From NCBI RefSeq assembly GCF_047229345.1, contig NZ_JBFTER010000012.1, positions 1 to 64,000 on the forward strand: DNA of 64,000 bases, written 5' to 3'. The translations under genes and the position numbers were made by a program. The stretch is from Cellulomonas_A sp047229345. Its GTDB lineage: Bacteria > Actinomycetota > Actinomycetes > Actinomycetales > Cellulomonadaceae. Below are positions 7,903 through 17,251 of the stretch, one piece after another (within the stretch, counting starts at the first letter, position 1; every line of letters starts with the position of its first letter). The notes under the pieces were generated by a model that saw only the letters and a program-made list of their open reading frames with translations, was not told the DNA's origin and searched no databases.

Positions 7903-9834
7903 ATGCGACCTCGTCCCGTGACCCTCGTCCTCGCCGCCGCCGCGGCGCTCGTGCTCGGACCCGCCCTGCCGACCTCCGCCGCCGCGTCCGGCGCGGCGTG
8001 CACGCCGGTCTCCCCGGAGGCTGCCCGCGCCGCGTTCGCCGACCTGCCGGACCTCCTCGAGCGCGACGGGGTGCCCGGCGCCGTCCTGACCGTCGTCGCG
8101 GACGGGGCGGTCGCGCACGCGGCGGGGTACGGGGTCGCCGACCTCGCGACCGGCGCACCGTTCGACCCGGACCGCTCGCTCGTGCGCATCGCGTCCGTCA
8201 CGAAGCTCCTGACCGCGACCGCCGTGATGCAGCAGGTCGAGGCGGGCCGTCTCGACCTCGACGCCGACGTCAACCGGTACCTCACGGCGTTCCGGGTCCC
8301 GCCGACGTACGCGGAGCCCGTGACGGTCCGTGACCTGCTCGACCACACCGCCGGCTTCGAGGAGCGCGGCGTCGGGATCGGTGCGCACGCCGCCGCTGAC
8401 GTCCCCCCGCTCGCGCAGACCCTCGCGCGCGACATGCCCGCCCGCATCTACCCGCCGGGGGAGGTCGCCGCCTACTCGAACTACGGTGCCGCGCTCGCGG
8501 GCCACCTCGTCGAGCAGGTGAGCGGAGAGTCCTACGCGCAGTACCTGCAGCGTCACGTCCTGGACCCGCTCGGCATGACGCGCACGACCGCCGTCGAGCC
8601 CGTCCCCGCGGCGCTCGCCCCGGACCTGGCCCGCAGCTACGACTCCGACGCCCGACCGCCCGCGCCCGTTCCGTTCACGTTCGACCGCCTGGTGCCCGAC
8701 GGGTCGGTGAGCACGACCGCGACCGACATGGCGAGGTTCGTGCTCGCGCACCTCGGCTCCGGTCCCCGGGTGCTCGGCCCGGCCACGACCACGCGGATGC
8801 ACACGCAGTCGTTCACCGCGGACCCGCGGCTCCCCGGTTCCGCCCACGGCTTCCAGGAGCGGGCGCTGCACGGGCGGCGCGCGCTCGTGCACGACGGGAG
8901 CTGGGAGGGGTTCCAGTCGGCGCTCGTGCTCGTGCCTGGGTGCGGCGTGGGGATGTTCGTCTCGGTCAACGCCACGGCGGGTGCGGCGACCCTCGGCGAG
9001 GTGGTCGACCGGTTCGCCGGGCTGGTCGTGCCGCCTGCGGGCAGCGACGACCCCGCCGCGGACCCCGTCGTGGCACCCGGGCCCCACGCTGGGGACAGCA
9101 CGCCGGTCGACGCCCGGGGCGCGGACCTCGCGGACCGTCCGCGTGAGGGCTTCTACACGCGCACCCGGCACAACGAGTCGACCGTCGAGCGGCTGCTCGT
9201 GCTGCTCGACCAGGCCCGGCTGCGCACGCAGGGCGACGGCGGGCTGCGGTTCGCCGGGGCCACGTGGGCACCGCGGGGCGACGGCCTTTACCGGTCACCC
9301 GACGGGGGTGCGCTCGTGGGGCTCGACGGCGCGGGCGGGCGGCACTACGTCGCGACGGACGGCGCCGACTGGGTGCTGCTCCCCGCCGCCGATTCGGCGC
9401 CCGTCAACCTCGCGGTCGTGGCCGCGTCGGTGCTGACGTCGGTGACCGCGGGAGTCGCCCTCGGGGGCGGCGCGTGGCAGCGGCTGCGGCGGCGCCGCTC
9501 GGCGGACGTCTCGCGGCGGTGGCGTGCGGCGCGGGCGCTCACGTGCGGGGCGAGCCTGGGAGGGGCGGCCTTCCTGGTCGCGCTCGCGGTGGTCGTGGCA
9601 GGCGACACGAGCGAGTTCCTCTACGGCGTCCCCACGAGCTTTCGGCTGCTGCTCGGCGGCGGCGTCGCGGTGCTGACGGCGGCCCTCGCCGCCGGCGTGC
9701 TCACCGTCGCCGCCTGGCGCGGCTCCGGTGCCGGGCTCGGCGTGCGGGTCCACCAGGTCGTGCTGCTCGGCGGTCTCGGCGCGCTCGCGTGGTTCTTCGC
9801 GCGCTGGAACCTGATCGGCTGGCAGCTCGGCTGA
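7903..9834 (+). CDS. Beta-lactamase-family serine hydrolase with C-terminal membrane domain
   Basis: 643 residues from ATG 7903. A signal peptide (MRPRPVTLVLAAAAALVLG...) precedes a class C beta-lactamase/esterase fold with nucleophile motif S98-V-T-K101 and Y191-S-N193. This is the PBP4*/EstB type, acting on peptidoglycan peptides, D-amino-acid peptides or esters; the substrate is not determinable. The last 150 or so residues hold four hydrophobic helices, anchoring the enzyme with its catalytic domain outside. A start at 7846 is possible but would hide the signal peptide; CACGCT 7 nt before 7903 supports the shorter form. Divergent from the two-component operon. Confidence 0.85.
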   Translation: MRPRPVTLVLAAAAALVLGPALPTSAAASGAACTPVSPEAARAAFADLPDLLERDGVPGAVLTVVADGAVAHAAGYGVADLATGAPFDPDRSLVRIASVTKLLTATAVMQQVEAGRLDLDADVNRYLTAFRVPPTYAEPVTVRDLLDHTAGFEERGVGIGAHAAADVPPLAQTLARDMPARIYPPGEVAAYSNYGAALAGHLVEQVSGESYAQYLQRHVLDPLGMTRTTAVEPVPAALAPDLARSYDSDARPPAPVPFTFDRLVPDGSVSTTATDMARFVLAHLGSGPRVLGPATTTRMHTQSFTADPRLPGSAHGFQERALHGRRALVHDGSWEGFQSALVLVPGCGVGMFVSVNATAGAATLGEVVDRFAGLVVPPAGSDDPAADPVVAPGPHAGDSTPVDARGADLADRPREGFYTRTRHNESTVERLLVLLDQARLRTQGDGGLRFAGATWAPRGDGLYRSPDGGALVGLDGAGGRHYVATDGADWVLLPAADSAPVNLAVVAASVLTSVTAGVALGGGAWQRLRRRRSADVSRRWRAARALTCGASLGGAAFLVALAVVVAGDTSEFLYGVPTSFRLLLGGGVAVLTAALAAGVLTVAAWRGSGAGLGVRVHQVVLLGGLGALAWFFARWNLIGWQLG

Positions 9835-9844
9835 CCGACGCCGT

Positions 9845-9889
9845 CGGGCGGCGCGCCCGGGGCCGCGCCGGTCGGGACCGCGCCGCCCG
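9845..9889. terminator. Inverted repeat between convergent genes
   Basis: Perfect 11-bp arms CGGGCGGCGCG (9845-9855) and CGCGCCGCCCG (9879-9889) around a 23-nt loop, between the converging serine hydrolase and PEBP genes. Its position suggests a bidirectional terminator; there is no U-tract. Confidence 0.45.
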
Positions 9890-9896
9890 CTCGGGC

Positions 9897-10436
9897 TCAG
9901 CGACGGCAGGTCGCGACGAGCACCGCCCGCGCGAGCGTGTGGAACACGACCATCGCGCCGACCGCACCAGGCATCGCGTCGGGACCCACGTCGAGGCTCT
10001 CGACGCCCAGCGCGTGCACGACGTGGAAGTACCGGTGCACCTGGTCGCCGGGCGGCGGCGCGGCGCCGACGTAGCCGGGGACGCCGTCGTCGCCGCGCAG
10101 CGCGAACGCGGGAGCGGGCAGCAGCCCGGCGTCGGCGGCACCCGCACCGCGCGCGAGCGACGTCGTGGACGCGGGCAGGTCGACGACGGTCCAGTGCCAC
10201 CAGCCCGCCGGGCCTGGCGCGTCGGGGTCGAACACGCTCACGACGAACGACCTCGTCGCCTCCGGGAAGCCGGACCACGCGAGGTGCGGCGAGACGTTCG
10301 CGTGCGGCGGGGCGGCGTGGTCGTCCGGCAGCGGCTCACCGTGCACCAGGTCGTCGCTGCGCAGCTCGAACGACGGCACGGGGGGCAGCAGCGCGTACGG
10401 GTCGGGGGCGACGGGACGGGTCAGCGAGACGGCCAC
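9897..10436 (-). CDS. YbhB/YbcL-family PEBP (Raf kinase inhibitor-like) protein
   Basis: 179 residues covering the whole PEBP fold: FVVSVFDPDAPGPAGWWHWTVVDLP for the first conserved block, and GAAPPPGDQVHRYFHVVHAL for the second with the anion-binding pocket. GTG 10436 is preceded by CAGGAG at good spacing. Bacterial members bind small anionic ligands; their physiological role is poorly defined. Divergent from the imu operon across a 228-bp region. Confidence 0.88.
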   Translation of the reverse strand: MAVSLTRPVAPDPYALLPPVPSFELRSDDLVHGEPLPDDHAAPPHANVSPHLAWSGFPEATRSFVVSVFDPDAPGPAGWWHWTVVDLPASTTSLARGAGAADAGLLPAPAFALRGDDGVPGYVGAAPPPGDQVHRYFHVVHALGVESLDVGPDAMPGAVGAMVVFHTLARAVLVATCRR

Positions 10437-10542
10437 GGGTGCTCCTGGGGCGTCGGGACGGTGCTCGGACCCGACTCATGATGCCGACCCCGGCGCAAGA
10501 TCGCCGTCCGGGTGAGGTTTGTCCGTCTCCCGGGGGACCGGA

Positions 10543-10571
10543 TTGACACGCCCGTCGCGCCAGCGTGTACT
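10543..10571 (+). promoter_or_regulatory. Sigma70-type promoter of the imuA'-imuB-dnaE2 operon
   Basis: A perfect -35 TTGACA (10543-10548), a 17-nt spacer, and -10 TGTACT (10566-10571). The LexA box begins 8 nt downstream, so LexA would cover the start point. Confidence 0.7.
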
Positions 10572-10578
10572 AGCGGTA

Positions 10579-10594
10579 TCGAACACATGTTCGA
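10579..10594 (+). promoter_or_regulatory. LexA/SOS box
   Basis: TCGAACA-CA-TGTTCGA has perfect 7-bp arms and matches the Gram-positive/actinobacterial LexA consensus CGAAC-N4-GTTCG. It lies just downstream of the -10 and 71 bp before the GTG of the first gene. DNA damage should derepress the mutasome operon. Confidence 0.92.
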
Positions 10595-10664
10595 ACGTCC
10601 TGGGGGTGGCTCGCAGGGCGAGATGGGCCGGCTGTGCCCCAGAGCACCGAGACGGGGAGGGAAC

Positions 10665-11966
10665 GTGCCGGGCGTGGGGACGCGTGAGGAGAAGGCCGCG
10701 CTGGCGCGTGCCGTGCTGGCTCACGCCGAGCAGCGCACGGGTGCCCGCAGCGTGGTGCGCGGGGTCAGCCGGGTCGACGGGGGAGGCGGCGCAGGGACGG
10801 TCGCCGACGTCGTGCCGCGAGGGGGAGGCGCGACGGGCGGGGCCGACGGTGCCGACCGGGGTGCAGGTGCAGGGCAGGGGGCTGCCGGGTGGGCGGGGGG
10901 CAGCACGACCGGGTGGGGGCCCGGTCGTGGCGGGGGAGTGACGGGGGCATCACGCCCGGCAGGGGGAACGAGCGCCTCGGCGCCGTCCGGGCCCGGTGCC
11001 CCCGTCACCCGAGGCGGCGTGGCCGCGGTGCCCGACGACGTGCGGACCTCCGCGCGGACGCCGGGCACCGCGGGTGCGCCGCACGGTCCCCTCGCGGTGC
11101 CCGCCGACGGGCCGGCCGCGGTGCCCGACGACGCACCGGGCACAGGGCCGGACGCGCTGCTCGGTGTCCCGTCGGACCCGCGGCCGCACGCCGTGCCCGA
11201 CGCGCTGCCGCACGCCGTGCCGAGCACGGTGCCCGGCACCGGTGCCCACGTCCCCGTCGCCCGCCGCACCTCGCTCCTGACGACCGAGCGCCCCGCGCTC
11301 CCGGTCCCCGCCGAGCTGACCGCGCTGCTGCCCGACGGCCTGCGCCGCGGCGGGACGGTCACGGTGCTCGGCTCGACGTCGCTGCTCCTCGCGCTGCTCG
11401 CCTCGGCCTGCGCGGGCGGGGCGTGGGCCGCGCTCGTCGGGCAGCCGACCGCGGGCCTGCTCGCCGCCGCCGAGGCCGGGGTCGCGCTCGATCGGCTCGC
11501 GGTCGTCCCCGCACCCGGCCTCGACGCGCCCACGGTCGTCGCCGCGCTGCTCGACGGCGTCGACGTCGTCCTCGTGGGCCCCGAGGCCGCGCTCACCGAC
11601 GCCGACCGGCGCCGGCTCGCCGCCCGGGCGCGCGAGCGCGGGTCGGTGCTGCTCACGAGCGCGCCGTGGCCCGGTGCGAACGTCGTCCTGACCGCCGAGC
11701 AGGGCCGGTGGAGCGGGGTCGGGGCGGGTGACGGGCGGCTGCGCACGCACGAGCTGCGCGTCGTGCGGACCGGGCGCGGCTCGGCAGCGGTCCCCACGAC
11801 CGTCGACCTCGCGCTCCCGCTGGGCCGCCCCACGCCGGCCCTCGTCGAGCCGCGCGCGAGCGTCACCGCCGCCTCGCTGGCCCCTGCCCCCGTCGCCGCG
11901 CCGGCACCCGAGGCGGAGCCGGGCGCGCAGGACCAGCCCGCCGCGACGCTGAGGCTTGTCGGATGA
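10665..11966 (+). CDS. imuA': ImuA'-like (RecA-like accessory) protein of the SOS mutasome
   Basis: 433 residues from GTG 10665, chosen because GGGAGGGAAC precedes it and it lies after the LexA box. An in-frame upstream extension to 10512 would include the promoter and is rejected. The N-terminal 35 residues form a charged helix (REEKAALARAVLAHAEQRTG). Residues about 40-200 are Gly/Ala/Pro-rich low complexity with several VPDD/VPxDxP echoes. Residues about 215-420 resemble a degenerate RecA fold (LPDGLRRGGTVTVLGSTSLLLALLASA...), without a canonical Walker A. In mycobacteria ImuA' partners ImuB and DnaE2 in damage-induced mutagenesis. ATGA overlap with imuB. Confidence 0.85.
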   Translation: MPGVGTREEKAALARAVLAHAEQRTGARSVVRGVSRVDGGGGAGTVADVVPRGGGATGGADGADRGAGAGQGAAGWAGGSTTGWGPGRGGGVTGASRPAGGTSASAPSGPGAPVTRGGVAAVPDDVRTSARTPGTAGAPHGPLAVPADGPAAVPDDAPGTGPDALLGVPSDPRPHAVPDALPHAVPSTVPGTGAHVPVARRTSLLTTERPALPVPAELTALLPDGLRRGGTVTVLGSTSLLLALLASACAGGAWAALVGQPTAGLLAAAEAGVALDRLAVVPAPGLDAPTVVAALLDGVDVVLVGPEAALTDADRRRLAARARERGSVLLTSAPWPGANVVLTAEQGRWSGVGAGDGRLRTHELRVVRTGRGSAAVPTTVDLALPLGRPTPALVEPRASVTAASLAPAPVAAPAPEAEPGAQDQPAATLRLVG

Positions 11967-13582
11967 GCACCCGCACGACCGTCCTGTGGGTGCCCGACTG
12001 GCCCGTGCTCGCCGCGGTCCGGGCCGGTCAGGTCCCGCCGCACCTGCCCGCCGCGGTGCACGACGCGCGCCGCGTCACGGCGGTCTCGGCGCTCGCCCGG
12101 TCGCAGGGCGTGCGCCGCGGCATGCGCCGGCGCCAGGCGCAGGGCTGCTGCCCCGAGCTCGTGCTGCTCCCCGTCGACGAGGGCCGCGACGTGCGGCTGT
12201 TCGAGCCGGTCGTGGCCGCCGCCGAGACGGTCGTCGCCGGGCTCGAGGTCGCCCGCGCGGGGCTCCTGCTGCTGCCCGCCGGTGGCGCGAGCCGCTACCA
12301 CGGCTCCGAGGACGCGCTCGCGGAGCGGCTCGTCACGGCGGTCGCCGAGCGCACCGGGCACGAGGCGCACGTGGGCACCGCCGACGGTCTGCTCGCCGCG
12401 GTGCTCGCCGCCCGCAGCGGGAGCACCGTCGCGCCCGGGGGGTCGCGTGCGTTCCTCGGGCCGCTCGGCGTCGGTGAGCTCGTGCACGCCGCCGTGCAGG
12501 ACGGCGCCGCCGAGGAGGTCGCCGCGTTCGTCGACCTGCTGCTGCGGCTCGGCCTGCGCACGCTCGGGGACCTCGCGACCCTGCCGTCGGCGGACGTGCA
12601 CGCGCGGTTCGGGCGGACCGGGGTCTGGGCGCACACGCTCGCGCGCGGGGCCGACGACCGCCCGCCCGCGCGTCGTCGGCCCGAGACGGACCTCGAGGTG
12701 GCGTGCGAGCTCGACCCGCCCGCCGAGCGCGTCGACGCCGCGACGTTCGCGGGGCGCCGGCTCGCCGAGGAGCTCCACGCGCTGCTGCTCGAGCACTCCG
12801 TGACGTGCGGGCGGCTGCAGATCGTGGCCCGCACCGACGCCGGCGAGGAGCTCGCGCGCACGTGGCGCACCGACCTCGGCGGGCTGGGCGGGCTCACCGC
12901 CGCGCGCATCACCGACCGCGTGCGCTGGCAGCTCGAGGGCTGGCTCACGACCGGGGCGCTCGCGGGACGGCCGAGCCGGCGCGCGCGCGACCTGACCGCG
13001 GACGACCCGGCGCCGGCCGCCCTCGTGCACCTGACGATCGCGGCGCAGGACGTCGCCCCCGCGGGCGCCGAGCAGGGCCGGCTGTGGGGCGGACCGTCCG
13101 GCGGCGACCTGCGCGCGCACCGGGCGCTGGACCGCGTGCAGGGGCTCATCGGCGGCGACGGCGTGCTCACGGCGGCCCTCCAGGGCGGGCGCGACCTGCG
13201 CGACCAGGTGCACCTGCGCCCGTGGGGCGACCAGACCGCCGCCCCGCGCCCGGCGGACCGCCCGTGGCCCGGGCGGCTGCCCGAGCCCGCGCCGGCGACC
13301 GTGCTGACCGAGCCGCAGCCCGTCGACGTGCGCGACTCGGCGGGCACGCGGGTGCGGCTCGACGAGCGCGCGGTCCTCAGCGGGGAGCCCGCGACGGTGC
13401 GCTGGCCCGGGGAGGACCCGCGGGCCGTCGCGGGCTGGGCCGGGCCGTGGCCGCTCGCGGACCGGTGGTGGACCGGGGCGGTCCGGGTGCGCTCGCACGT
13501 GCAGGCGACGCTCGACGACGGGCGCGCGGTGCTGCTCGCGTGCACGGACGGGGTGTGGACGTGCGAGGCGACGTACGACTGA
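11963..13582 (+). CDS. imuB: ImuB, catalytically inactive Y-family polymerase homologue
   Basis: 539 residues. The start is coupled to the previous stop (ATGA). The opening TVLWVPDWPVLAA occupies the position where active Y-family enzymes carry acidic catalytic residues. The second acidic motif is likewise replaced (GLLLLPAGGASRYHG), as expected of ImuB, which acts as a beta-clamp-binding adaptor for DnaE2. The little-finger region and a C-terminal tail (DRWWTGAVRVRSHVQATLDDGRAVLLACTDGVWTCEATYD) are present. Mid gene of the SOS operon; dnaE2 follows after 51 bp. Confidence 0.93.
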   Translation: MSTRTTVLWVPDWPVLAAVRAGQVPPHLPAAVHDARRVTAVSALARSQGVRRGMRRRQAQGCCPELVLLPVDEGRDVRLFEPVVAAAETVVAGLEVARAGLLLLPAGGASRYHGSEDALAERLVTAVAERTGHEAHVGTADGLLAAVLAARSGSTVAPGGSRAFLGPLGVGELVHAAVQDGAAEEVAAFVDLLLRLGLRTLGDLATLPSADVHARFGRTGVWAHTLARGADDRPPARRRPETDLEVACELDPPAERVDAATFAGRRLAEELHALLLEHSVTCGRLQIVARTDAGEELARTWRTDLGGLGGLTAARITDRVRWQLEGWLTTGALAGRPSRRARDLTADDPAPAALVHLTIAAQDVAPAGAEQGRLWGGPSGGDLRAHRALDRVQGLIGGDGVLTAALQGGRDLRDQVHLRPWGDQTAAPRPADRPWPGRLPEPAPATVLTEPQPVDVRDSAGTRVRLDERAVLSGEPATVRWPGEDPRAVAGWAGPWPLADRWWTGAVRVRSHVQATLDDGRAVLLACTDGVWTCEATYD

Positions 13583-13633
13583 GCGGCACCGGCAGGACGC
13601 GACGAGCGGGAAGACACGGGGGAGTGACGCACG

Positions 13634-16600
13634 ATGACGGGGACGGGACGGGCCGCGCGCTATGCCGAGCTGCACGCGCACTCCGCGTTCAGCTTCCTCG
13701 ACGGCGCGAGCCAGCCCGAGGAGCTCGCGTACGAGGCCGCGCGCCTCGGCCTGTCGGCGCTCGCGCTGACGGACCACGACGGGCTCTACGGCGTCGTGCG
13801 GTTCGCGCAGGCGGCCCGGCTCGTCGGGCTCCCCACGGTGTTCGGCGCCGAGCTGCACCTGCCCGTGCCCGGCGGGACCCCCGGGGCGGGACCCGGCACC
13901 ACGGGGCGTCCCCGCCCCGGACCCGACGTGCTCGACCCCCCGACCGGCGTCCCCGACCCGCGCGCGACGCACCTGCCCGTGCTCGCGCGCGGGGCCGACG
14001 GCTACCGCGCGCTGTCCCGGGCGATCGCGACCGCGCACCTCGCGACCGGGACCAAGGGCGCCGCGCACTACACGCTCGAGGGGCTCGCCGAGCAGGCCGC
14101 CGGGCAGTGGCTCGTGCTCACCGGGTGCCGCAAGGGCGCGGTGCGGCGCGCGCTGACCGGGCGCGCGGGAGCCGGGCCCGTGACGCCCGAGGGCTTCGTC
14201 GCCGCGCGCGCCGAGGTCGACCGGCTCGTCGCGCTGTTCGGCCACGACAACGTCGCGGTCGAGGTCACCGACACGGGCGACCCGTTCGACTCCGAGCTCG
14301 CGGACGCGCTCGCGGCCCTCGCCGCCGCGGGCGACCTGCCGCTCGTCGCGACCGGGAACGTGCACTACGCGACCCCGCACGACGCCGACCTGGCCGCCGC
14401 GCTCGCCGCGGTGCGCGCACGCTCGTCGATGGAGGACCTCGACGGCTGGCTGCCGGGCGCCCCGACCGCGCACCTGCGCTCGGCGCGCGAGATGCTCATG
14501 CGCCACCGGCGCCACCCGGACGCCGTGCGCACGGCCGCGGACCTCGGCCTCGAGTGCGCGTTCGACCTGTCGCTCGTCGCCCCGAACCTGCCGCCGTACC
14601 CGGTGCCGGCGGGGCACACCGAGGCGACGTGGCTGCGCGAGCTCGTCCGGCGCGGCGCGCGCGAGCTCTACGGGCCGCCCGAGGCCGAGACGGTGCCGGG
14701 TGCCTACGCGCAGCTCGAGCACGAGCTGCGCGTCATCGAGGACCTCGGCTTCCCGGGCTACTTCCTCGTCGTGTACGACCTCGTCGACTTCTGCCGCCGC
14801 AACGGGATCCTCGCGCAGGGCCGCGGCTCGGCCGCGAACTCGGCGGTCTGCTACGCGCTGCGCGTCACCGCCGTCGACGCGGTCAGGCACGGGCTGCTGT
14901 TCGAGCGCTTCCTGGCCCCCGAGCGCGACGGTCCGCCCGACATCGACGTCGACATCGAGTCGGGCCGCCGCGAGGAGGTCATCCAGTACGTCTACGCGAC
15001 GCACGGGCGCACGCACGCCGCGCAGGTCGCCAACGTCATCGGCTACCGCCCGCGCTCGGCGGTGCGCGACGCCGCCCGTGCGCTCGGGTACGACGTCGGG
15101 CAGCAGGACGCGTGGAGCAAGAGCATCGAGCGGTGGGGGAGCCTGCGGGGCCCGGACCGCGGGCTCCCGTGGTGGCAGGGCGCGGCGCCGGTGGCCGCGA
15201 CGCCCGACCACGGCCCGGCGGCTGCTTCCGGTCAGGTGCCCGGCCAGGTGCCCCGCCCCGTCGTCCCCGACCACCGCGTGCACGACACCGACCGCGCCGT
15301 CGGGGAGCCGACCAAGGACCGCCACGACGTCGTCCCCGCCCACCTGCCGCCCGCCGCGAGCGACCTCGACGAGATCCCCGAGCACGTCGTCGACCTCGCG
15401 GAGCGGTTCCTGCGGCTCCCGCGCCACCTCGGCATCCACTCGGGCGGCATGGTGATGTGCGACCGGCCGGTCATCGAGGTGTGCCCCGTCGAGTGGGCGC
15501 GCATGCCCGGGCGCACGGTGCTGCAGTGGGACAAGGACGACTGCGCCGACGCCGGGCTGGTCAAGTTCGACCTGCTCGGCCTCGGGATGCTGACCGCGCT
15601 GCGCATCGGCTTCGACCAGGTGCGCGAGCACGAGGGCGTGCAGGTCGAGCTGCACGGGCTCCCGCACGAGGACCCCGCCGTCTACGACCTGCTGTGCGCC
15701 GCGGACACCGTCGGGGTGTTCCAGGTGGAGTCGCGCGCGCAGATGGGCACCCTGCCGCGGCTCAAGCCCCGGAAGTTCTACGACATCGTCATCGAGGTCG
15801 CGCTGATCCGCCCCGGGCCCATCCAGGGCGGCTCGGTGCACCCGTACATCAACCGCTACAACGGCCGCGAGAAGGTCACGTACCTGCACCCGCTGCTCGA
15901 GAAGTCGCTGTCCAAGACCCTCGGCGTCCCGCTGTTCCAGGAGCAGCTCATGCAGATGGCGATCGACGTCGCCGACTTCACGCCCGCCGAGGCCGACCAG
16001 CTGCGCCGGGCGATGGGCTCGAAGCGGTCGATCGAGCGCATGGAGGCGATGCGGGCGCGGCTCATGGCCGGGATGGAGGCCAACGGCATCCCGCCGGGCA
16101 CCCGGGAGCAGATCTACGACAAGCTCAAGGCGTTCGCCGACTTCGGCTTCCCCGAGTCGCACTCGTACTCGTTCGCGTTCCTCGTGTACGCGAGCTCGTG
16201 GCTCAAGGTGCACCACCCCGCGGCGTTCTACGCGGGGCTGCTGGCCGCGCAGCCGATGGGCTTCTACTCCCCGCAGTCGCTCGTCGCCGACGCGCGCCGG
16301 CACGGCGTGGAGGTGCTGCGGCCCGACGTGCAGCACTCGGACGTCCAGGCGTGCGTCGAGCGCACGGCCCCGCCACCGCCGGGCGGGGAGCCGCCGCTCG
16401 TCCCGACGCCGTCGGGCACCGCCGCCCTCGGGGCGCGCACGCCGGCCGGGCGCACGCTCGTCGTGCGCATGGGGCTCGCGTCGGTGCGGGGCGTGGGGGA
16501 GGACGTCGCGGAGCGGCTCGTCGCGGAGCGGCGCGAGCACGGGCCGTTCGCGGACCTGCGCGACCTCGCGCGGCGCGTGCGCCTGACGACCGCACAGCTC

Positions 16601-17158
16601 GAGGCGCTCGCGACGGGCGGCGCGCTCGGCAGCCTCGGGGCGACGCGGCGCGAGGCGCTGTGGGCCGCGGGTGCGCTCGCGCAGGAGAGCCCGGACACTC
16701 TGCCCGGCGTCAGCGTCGGCGTGAGCGCCCCGACGCTGCCCGGGATGAGCGACGTCGAGCTCGCCGTCGCGGACGTGTGGGCGACCGGGGTCTCGACCGA
16801 CTCGTTCCCGACGCAGTTCGTGCGCGACGGGCTCGACTCCGCGGGGGTCCTGCGCGTCGAGCAGGCGTTCCGCCACGAGACCGGGCGCCGCGTCGCGGTC
16901 GCGGGCGTCATCACGCACCGCCAGCGACCCGGGACGGCCGGGGGCGTGACGTTCCTGTCGCTCGAGGACGAGACGGGGCTGCTCAACGTCATCTGCTCCG
17001 CGGGCCTCTGGCAGCGGTTCCGCAAGGTCGCGCGCACGTCACCGGCACTCGTCGTGCGCGGCCGGCTCGAACGGGCCGACGGTGCGACGAACCTCCTCGC
17101 CGAGCACCTCGCGCCGCTGTCGCTGCGGGTGCGGTCCTCGTCGCGCGACTTCCACTGA
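13634..17158 (+). CDS. dnaE2: Error-prone DNA polymerase DnaE2
   Basis: 1174 residues. The N-terminal PHP domain opens with ELHAHSAFSFLDGAS and LTDHDGLYG. The C-family palm has GRGSAANSAVCYALR and the catalytic PDIDVDIES; the finger/thumb region carries the DnaE-typical IRPGPIQGGSVHPYINR and PLFQEQLMQMAIDVADF. The C-terminal OB fold (GVTFLSLEDETGLLNVI) is present, while the tau-binding tail of replicative DnaE1 is absent. An insert of about 80 residues rich in Pro/Asp/His (encoded about 15140-15390) interrupts the region after KSIERWGS. ATG 13634 is preceded by GGGGGAG. Performs translesion synthesis with ImuB. Confidence 0.95.
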   Translation: MTGTGRAARYAELHAHSAFSFLDGASQPEELAYEAARLGLSALALTDHDGLYGVVRFAQAARLVGLPTVFGAELHLPVPGGTPGAGPGTTGRPRPGPDVLDPPTGVPDPRATHLPVLARGADGYRALSRAIATAHLATGTKGAAHYTLEGLAEQAAGQWLVLTGCRKGAVRRALTGRAGAGPVTPEGFVAARAEVDRLVALFGHDNVAVEVTDTGDPFDSELADALAALAAAGDLPLVATGNVHYATPHDADLAAALAAVRARSSMEDLDGWLPGAPTAHLRSAREMLMRHRRHPDAVRTAADLGLECAFDLSLVAPNLPPYPVPAGHTEATWLRELVRRGARELYGPPEAETVPGAYAQLEHELRVIEDLGFPGYFLVVYDLVDFCRRNGILAQGRGSAANSAVCYALRVTAVDAVRHGLLFERFLAPERDGPPDIDVDIESGRREEVIQYVYATHGRTHAAQVANVIGYRPRSAVRDAARALGYDVGQQDAWSKSIERWGSLRGPDRGLPWWQGAAPVAATPDHGPAAASGQVPGQVPRPVVPDHRVHDTDRAVGEPTKDRHDVVPAHLPPAASDLDEIPEHVVDLAERFLRLPRHLGIHSGGMVMCDRPVIEVCPVEWARMPGRTVLQWDKDDCADAGLVKFDLLGLGMLTALRIGFDQVREHEGVQVELHGLPHEDPAVYDLLCAADTVGVFQVESRAQMGTLPRLKPRKFYDIVIEVALIRPGPIQGGSVHPYINRYNGREKVTYLHPLLEKSLSKTLGVPLFQEQLMQMAIDVADFTPAEADQLRRAMGSKRSIERMEAMRARLMAGMEANGIPPGTREQIYDKLKAFADFGFPESHSYSFAFLVYASSWLKVHHPAAFYAGLLAAQPMGFYSPQSLVADARRHGVEVLRPDVQHSDVQACVERTAPPPPGGEPPLVPTPSGTAALGARTPAGRTLVVRMGLASVRGVGEDVAERLVAERREHGPFADLRDLARRVRLTTAQLEALATGGALGSLGATRREALWAAGALAQESPDTLPGVSVGVSAPTLPGMSDVELAVADVWATGVSTDSFPTQFVRDGLDSAGVLRVEQAFRHETGRRVAVAGVITHRQRPGTAGGVTFLSLEDETGLLNVICSAGLWQRFRKVARTSPALVVRGRLERADGATNLLAEHLAPLSLRVRSSSRDFH

Positions 17159-17251
17159 GGCCGGACCGCAGCGCCGGGAACGGAGCACCGCGCGTCGCGA
17201 CCGGCTCCGGGGCCTCTCCGCCCTGAGCGAGCGGTCCGCGCCCGCCCGGGA

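Noticed and set aside
10721..16918. Minus-strand open frame of 2065 codons
   Set aside because: It runs antisense through imuA', imuB and dnaE2. Its Arg/Gly/Val-rich product has no domain and its openness follows from high GC.
12703..17226. Plus-strand open frame of 1507 codons
   Set aside because: Out-of-frame shadow of imuB and dnaE2 with Arg/Ala-rich product.
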